Positions 61,674-64,000 of a stretch of DNA of 64,000 nucleotides are shown here, piece by piece. The translations under genes and the position numbers were made by a program. Positions within the stretch are counted from its first letter, which is position 1, and every line of letters starts with the position of its first letter. The stretch lies in contig FSRD01000001.1 in NCBI GenBank assembly GCA_900129675.1, positions 919,501-983,500 of the forward strand, written 5' to 3'. The notes below the pieces were generated by a model that saw only the letters and a program-made list of their open reading frames with translations, was not told the origin of the DNA and did not search any database. Source of the stretch: Bradyrhizobium erythrophlei. GTDB lineage: Bacteria; Pseudomonadota; Alphaproteobacteria; Rhizobiales; Xanthobacteraceae.

Positions 61674-62669
61674 TTGCCAGTGTACCGCCGCGCCGACCTT
61701 TCGCGGATTATAACGCTTGTTGTCGCGCTGTTCGCCACAGTGGCGGCAACGAGTGCGTTTGCGCGCGAATTCCGGGCCGCCGATGCCCAGAACGGGGATT
61801 ATCCGACCGTCCAGGCGCTGCTCTACATGGGCAGCATGGTCGCGGAGCGCAGCGGCGGCCGCCACCAGATCAAGGTCTTCCATTCACGCCAGCTCGGCGA
61901 GGAAAAGGAAACGCTGGAGCAGACCCGGGTCGGCGCGATCGACCTCAATCGCACCAATGTCGCGTTGATCGGAAACATGGTGCCGGCGATGAATGTGCTG
62001 GCCATGCCGTTTTTGTTTCGCTCCATCGAGCATTTGCAGAAGGTGCTGGATGGGCCGATCGGCAGCGAGATCCTCGACAGCTTCGAGCCCTATGGTTTCG
62101 TTGGCCTGGCGTTTTACGATTCCGGCGCCCGCTCGATCTACAACAGCTTCCGGCCGGTCCGCTCGATCGCCGACCTCAAGGCTTTGCGGTTGCGCGTGCT
62201 GCAGTCCGAGCAGACGTCCGACATGATCAAGTCGTTCGGCGCCGAGCCGGTCGAACTGCCCTACGGGCAGGTGCTGACCGGGCTTGCCACCGGGCTGATC
62301 GACGGCGCGGAGAACAACTGGCCGTCCTTCGTCACCACCGATCACTACAAATACGCCGGCTACTACACCCTCACCGAGCACACAATGAGCCCGGAAGTGC
62401 TGGTGATGTCGAAGAAGGCCTGGGGCAGCCTGTCGGCCGAAGATCAACAAATCTTCCGCGAGTCGGCGCTGCGCTCCAGCCGCTTCATGCGTGAAAAGTG
62501 GCGCGATCTCGAAGAACGGTCGCGCAAGCAGGCCGTAGCGGCCGGCGTCAAGATCGTCACGGACATCGACCGCAAACCGTTCGAGGCGGCGTTGGCCGGG
62601 CTCTACGCCAGGGCGCGGCGCGACCCTGCGGTCGCGCAGCTGATCGAACGAATTCGCAAGGTGGAGTAA
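61674..62669 (+). CDS. TRAP-type C4-dicarboxylate transporter substrate-binding protein (DctP family)
   Basis: About 331 residues from a TTG at 61674 with AAGGGGA just upstream; a TTG at 61629 would add 15 residues without a ribosome site. Signal peptide: RIITLVVALFATVAATSAFA. The DctP signature RLRVLQSEQTSDMIKSFGAEPVELPYGQ and GLIDGAENNWPSF are clear. The membrane subunits DctQ and DctM are absent; instead a sensor kinase gene begins 2 bases after its stop, pointing to a sensory role. Confidence 0.87.
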   Translation: MPVYRRADLSRIITLVVALFATVAATSAFAREFRAADAQNGDYPTVQALLYMGSMVAERSGGRHQIKVFHSRQLGEEKETLEQTRVGAIDLNRTNVALIGNMVPAMNVLAMPFLFRSIEHLQKVLDGPIGSEILDSFEPYGFVGLAFYDSGARSIYNSFRPVRSIADLKALRLRVLQSEQTSDMIKSFGAEPVELPYGQVLTGLATGLIDGAENNWPSFVTTDHYKYAGYYTLTEHTMSPEVLVMSKKAWGSLSAEDQQIFRESALRSSRFMREKWRDLEERSRKQAVAAGVKIVTDIDRKPFEAALAGLYARARRDPAVAQLIERIRKVE

Positions 62670-62670
62670 A

Positions 62671-64000
62671 TTGGCCGCGACGCCGCAGCAGAACGGAGCA
62701 GTGGAACGGCCGGCGGGCTTCGCCGCGCGGGGCCGCTTTCGCATCGTCCAGCTGCTGCGTGCGGTACCGATCCGCTGGCGCATCCTGTCGATCGCCGCCT
62801 TGAACTCGGCCGTCGTGATCGTGCTTGCCGTCTTGATCTGGAACGGCGCCAAGGTGCTGGGCTCGGCCTGGGAAGATGTCCGGCAGGTGCGGGAATCCGA
62901 CAAGATCCTGGCGTCGCTGGAAAGCGAAACCAGCCGCCTGCAGAACCTGATCCACCGCTACATCAACCAGCCCAGCCCCGAACTATTCGCCGAGATCCTG
63001 CTGTTGCGCGAAGCGGTGCTCGGCACGCTGACCACGCGCGCCTCGAACGACCCGATGTTGTCGGGGTCGGTGGAGCGGCTCGAACACGTCACCAGCCGTT
63101 TCCTCGACGGTTTTGGCGAATTGCGCGCGGTGCAGGGGAAAATCGCCAAGACCTATGAAGAGCAGGTGGTGGGTCCGGCCAAGGACATGGCGGGGCTTTA
63201 CTCGATCATCGAGGGCGCCACCGGGCACCGCGACGCGCTGATCTGGCCGTCGCTCGGGAAATCCCGCGAGGCGTTTACCGCGATGCTGGTCGCCGCCAAC
63301 TCCTATTACCTCTCGCTGTCGTCCGCCTCCGCCGACGACGCACGCAGGAACACCGAGACAATCGAAAAAACCATTCCTGTGATGACCGACCTCGCCGACA
63401 ACGATCTGCAGCGCATGGCGCTGGCGCGGTTGAACACGCGGACCCTGGCGCTGCAGGAGGGGCTGGCCAAACTCACCGAGGAGCTCGCCAACCGCACCGA
63501 GCTGTTGCGCAACACCATCGACGCCAGCCAGGCGGACGCAATCGGCGCCATCGACGAGTTGTCGGTCAAGATGCGCCAGCGCGAGCAAAAGGCGCAGGAG
63601 ACCTTCGATCGGACGCTGTCCAACATATCGAGCCGGGTGCTGTCGATCGCCGTGATCTTTCTCGGCATCATCCTTTCGGCCGGCGTGCTGATCGCGCTCT
63701 CGATCCGGCTGCCGCTGCACCAGATCATGGCGGCGATGCACGCGATCACCTCGGGCGACTATGACCGCGGCGTGCAGGGAACGGCCGCCAAGGACGAGGT
63801 CGGCGCGATGGCCCGTGCGGTGGAAGTGTTCCGCGAAAACGCCATCGCCAAGCGTAAAACCGAGGACGAGTTGCGCGCCTCGAAGGAAAAGGCCGAGAGC
63901 GCGCTATTGGAGCTCAACACCGCCCAGCAGAACCTGATCGACGCCGAACGGCTGGCGGCGCTGGGCGGCCTGGTCGCCGGGGTCGCCCATGAGGTCAACA
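62671..64000 (+). CDS. Sensor histidine kinase, N-terminal 443 residues (runs off the window)
   Basis: TTG start at 62671, 1 base after the DctP stop, with GGTGGAG 5 bases upstream. The frame stays open to the window end. Residues about 35-62 form a first membrane helix, then a mostly helical periplasmic domain of about 265 residues, a second helix (about 327-350), a HAMP domain (PLHQIMAAMHAITSGDYDRG...DEVGAMARAVEVF), a coiled coil and the start of HisKA (ERLAALGGLVAGVAHEVN) with the H-box histidine near residue 441. Related to DctB/TorS-like kinases. Its ligand may be presented by the adjacent DctP-type protein. Confidence 0.88.
   Translation, partial: MAATPQQNGAVERPAGFAARGRFRIVQLLRAVPIRWRILSIAALNSAVVIVLAVLIWNGAKVLGSAWEDVRQVRESDKILASLESETSRLQNLIHRYINQPSPELFAEILLLREAVLGTLTTRASNDPMLSGSVERLEHVTSRFLDGFGELRAVQGKIAKTYEEQVVGPAKDMAGLYSIIEGATGHRDALIWPSLGKSREAFTAMLVAANSYYLSLSSASADDARRNTETIEKTIPVMTDLADNDLQRMALARLNTRTLALQEGLAKLTEELANRTELLRNTIDASQADAIGAIDELSVKMRQREQKAQETFDRTLSNISSRVLSIAVIFLGIILSAGVLIALSIRLPLHQIMAAMHAITSGDYDRGVQGTAAKDEVGAMARAVEVFRENAIAKRKTEDELRASKEKAESALLELNTAQQNLIDAERLAALGGLVAGVAHEVN

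Overview
The window reads as a chromosomal segment of a high-GC alphaproteobacterium of the Nitrobacteraceae (Bradyrhizobiaceae), most likely Bradyrhizobium or a close relative. Evidence: a truncated GcrA cell-cycle regulator at the left edge, a phoR-pstSCAB-phoU-phoB locus, a CYP199A-type cytochrome P450 with its [2Fe-2S] partner (a pairing described in Rhodopseudomonas palustris), an aerobic benzoyl-CoA (box) cluster, many ABC/TRAP solute-binding proteins, and many short dispersed palindromic repeats typical of this group. No rRNA, tRNA or CRISPR was seen.

Layout. 1-84: end of gcrA. 352-7204: phosphate starvation locus, all minus, with a Pho box before pstS. 7338-13227: envelope genes (flippase-like membrane protein, OmpA/BON protein, polysaccharide deacetylase) and an SDR. 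13461-20689: box pathway (boxB, boxC, alpha/beta hydrolase, benzoate-CoA ligase, divergent BoxR); boxC is preceded by two TGCA-N6-TGCA motifs resembling the BzdR/BoxR operator. 20861-24722: IclR regulator divergent from a Rieske oxygenase and a glutamine-synthetase-like ligase. 24870-28251: GH1 beta-glucosidase and a membrane GH17 protein. 28765-33562: complete HAAT/Liv-type ABC transporter. 33869-38342: ECF sigma factor, DABB-like protein, two SDRs and an MFS exporter; three promoters here share a GAATCC/GCATCC-N16-CGTC architecture and define a probable local ECF regulon. 38458-39732: NDH-2.

39785-42355: an IS200-type element whose tnpA is split by a 1,933-bp group II intron; the ends are precise enough that splicing restores TnpA. 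42464-48027: p-methoxybenzoate-type P450/ferredoxin/binding protein operon, MarR regulator and feruloyl-CoA synthetase-like ligase. 48360-58622: an oligopeptide-type ABC transporter in one operon with atzG-atzE-atzH(hpxZ)-like genes and a GntR regulator, facing an allophanate hydrolase gene: a ureido/amide nitrogen salvage module. 59146-60077: a frameshifted DUF3775 gene and a host-attachment-family protein. 60149-64000: two orphan solute-binding proteins (UgpB type and TRAP DctP type) next to a sensor histidine kinase cut by the window edge.

The dominant theme is aromatic acid catabolism: CoA ligases, box enzymes, P450, Rieske oxygenase, several regulators and matching uptake systems. Nitrogen salvage, phosphate acquisition and envelope glycan functions surround it. 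Two genes (the SDR at 35990 and the DUF3775 gene at 59146) carry single frameshifts that could be real decay or sequence errors. All functional calls rest on reading motifs by eye; no database search was run.
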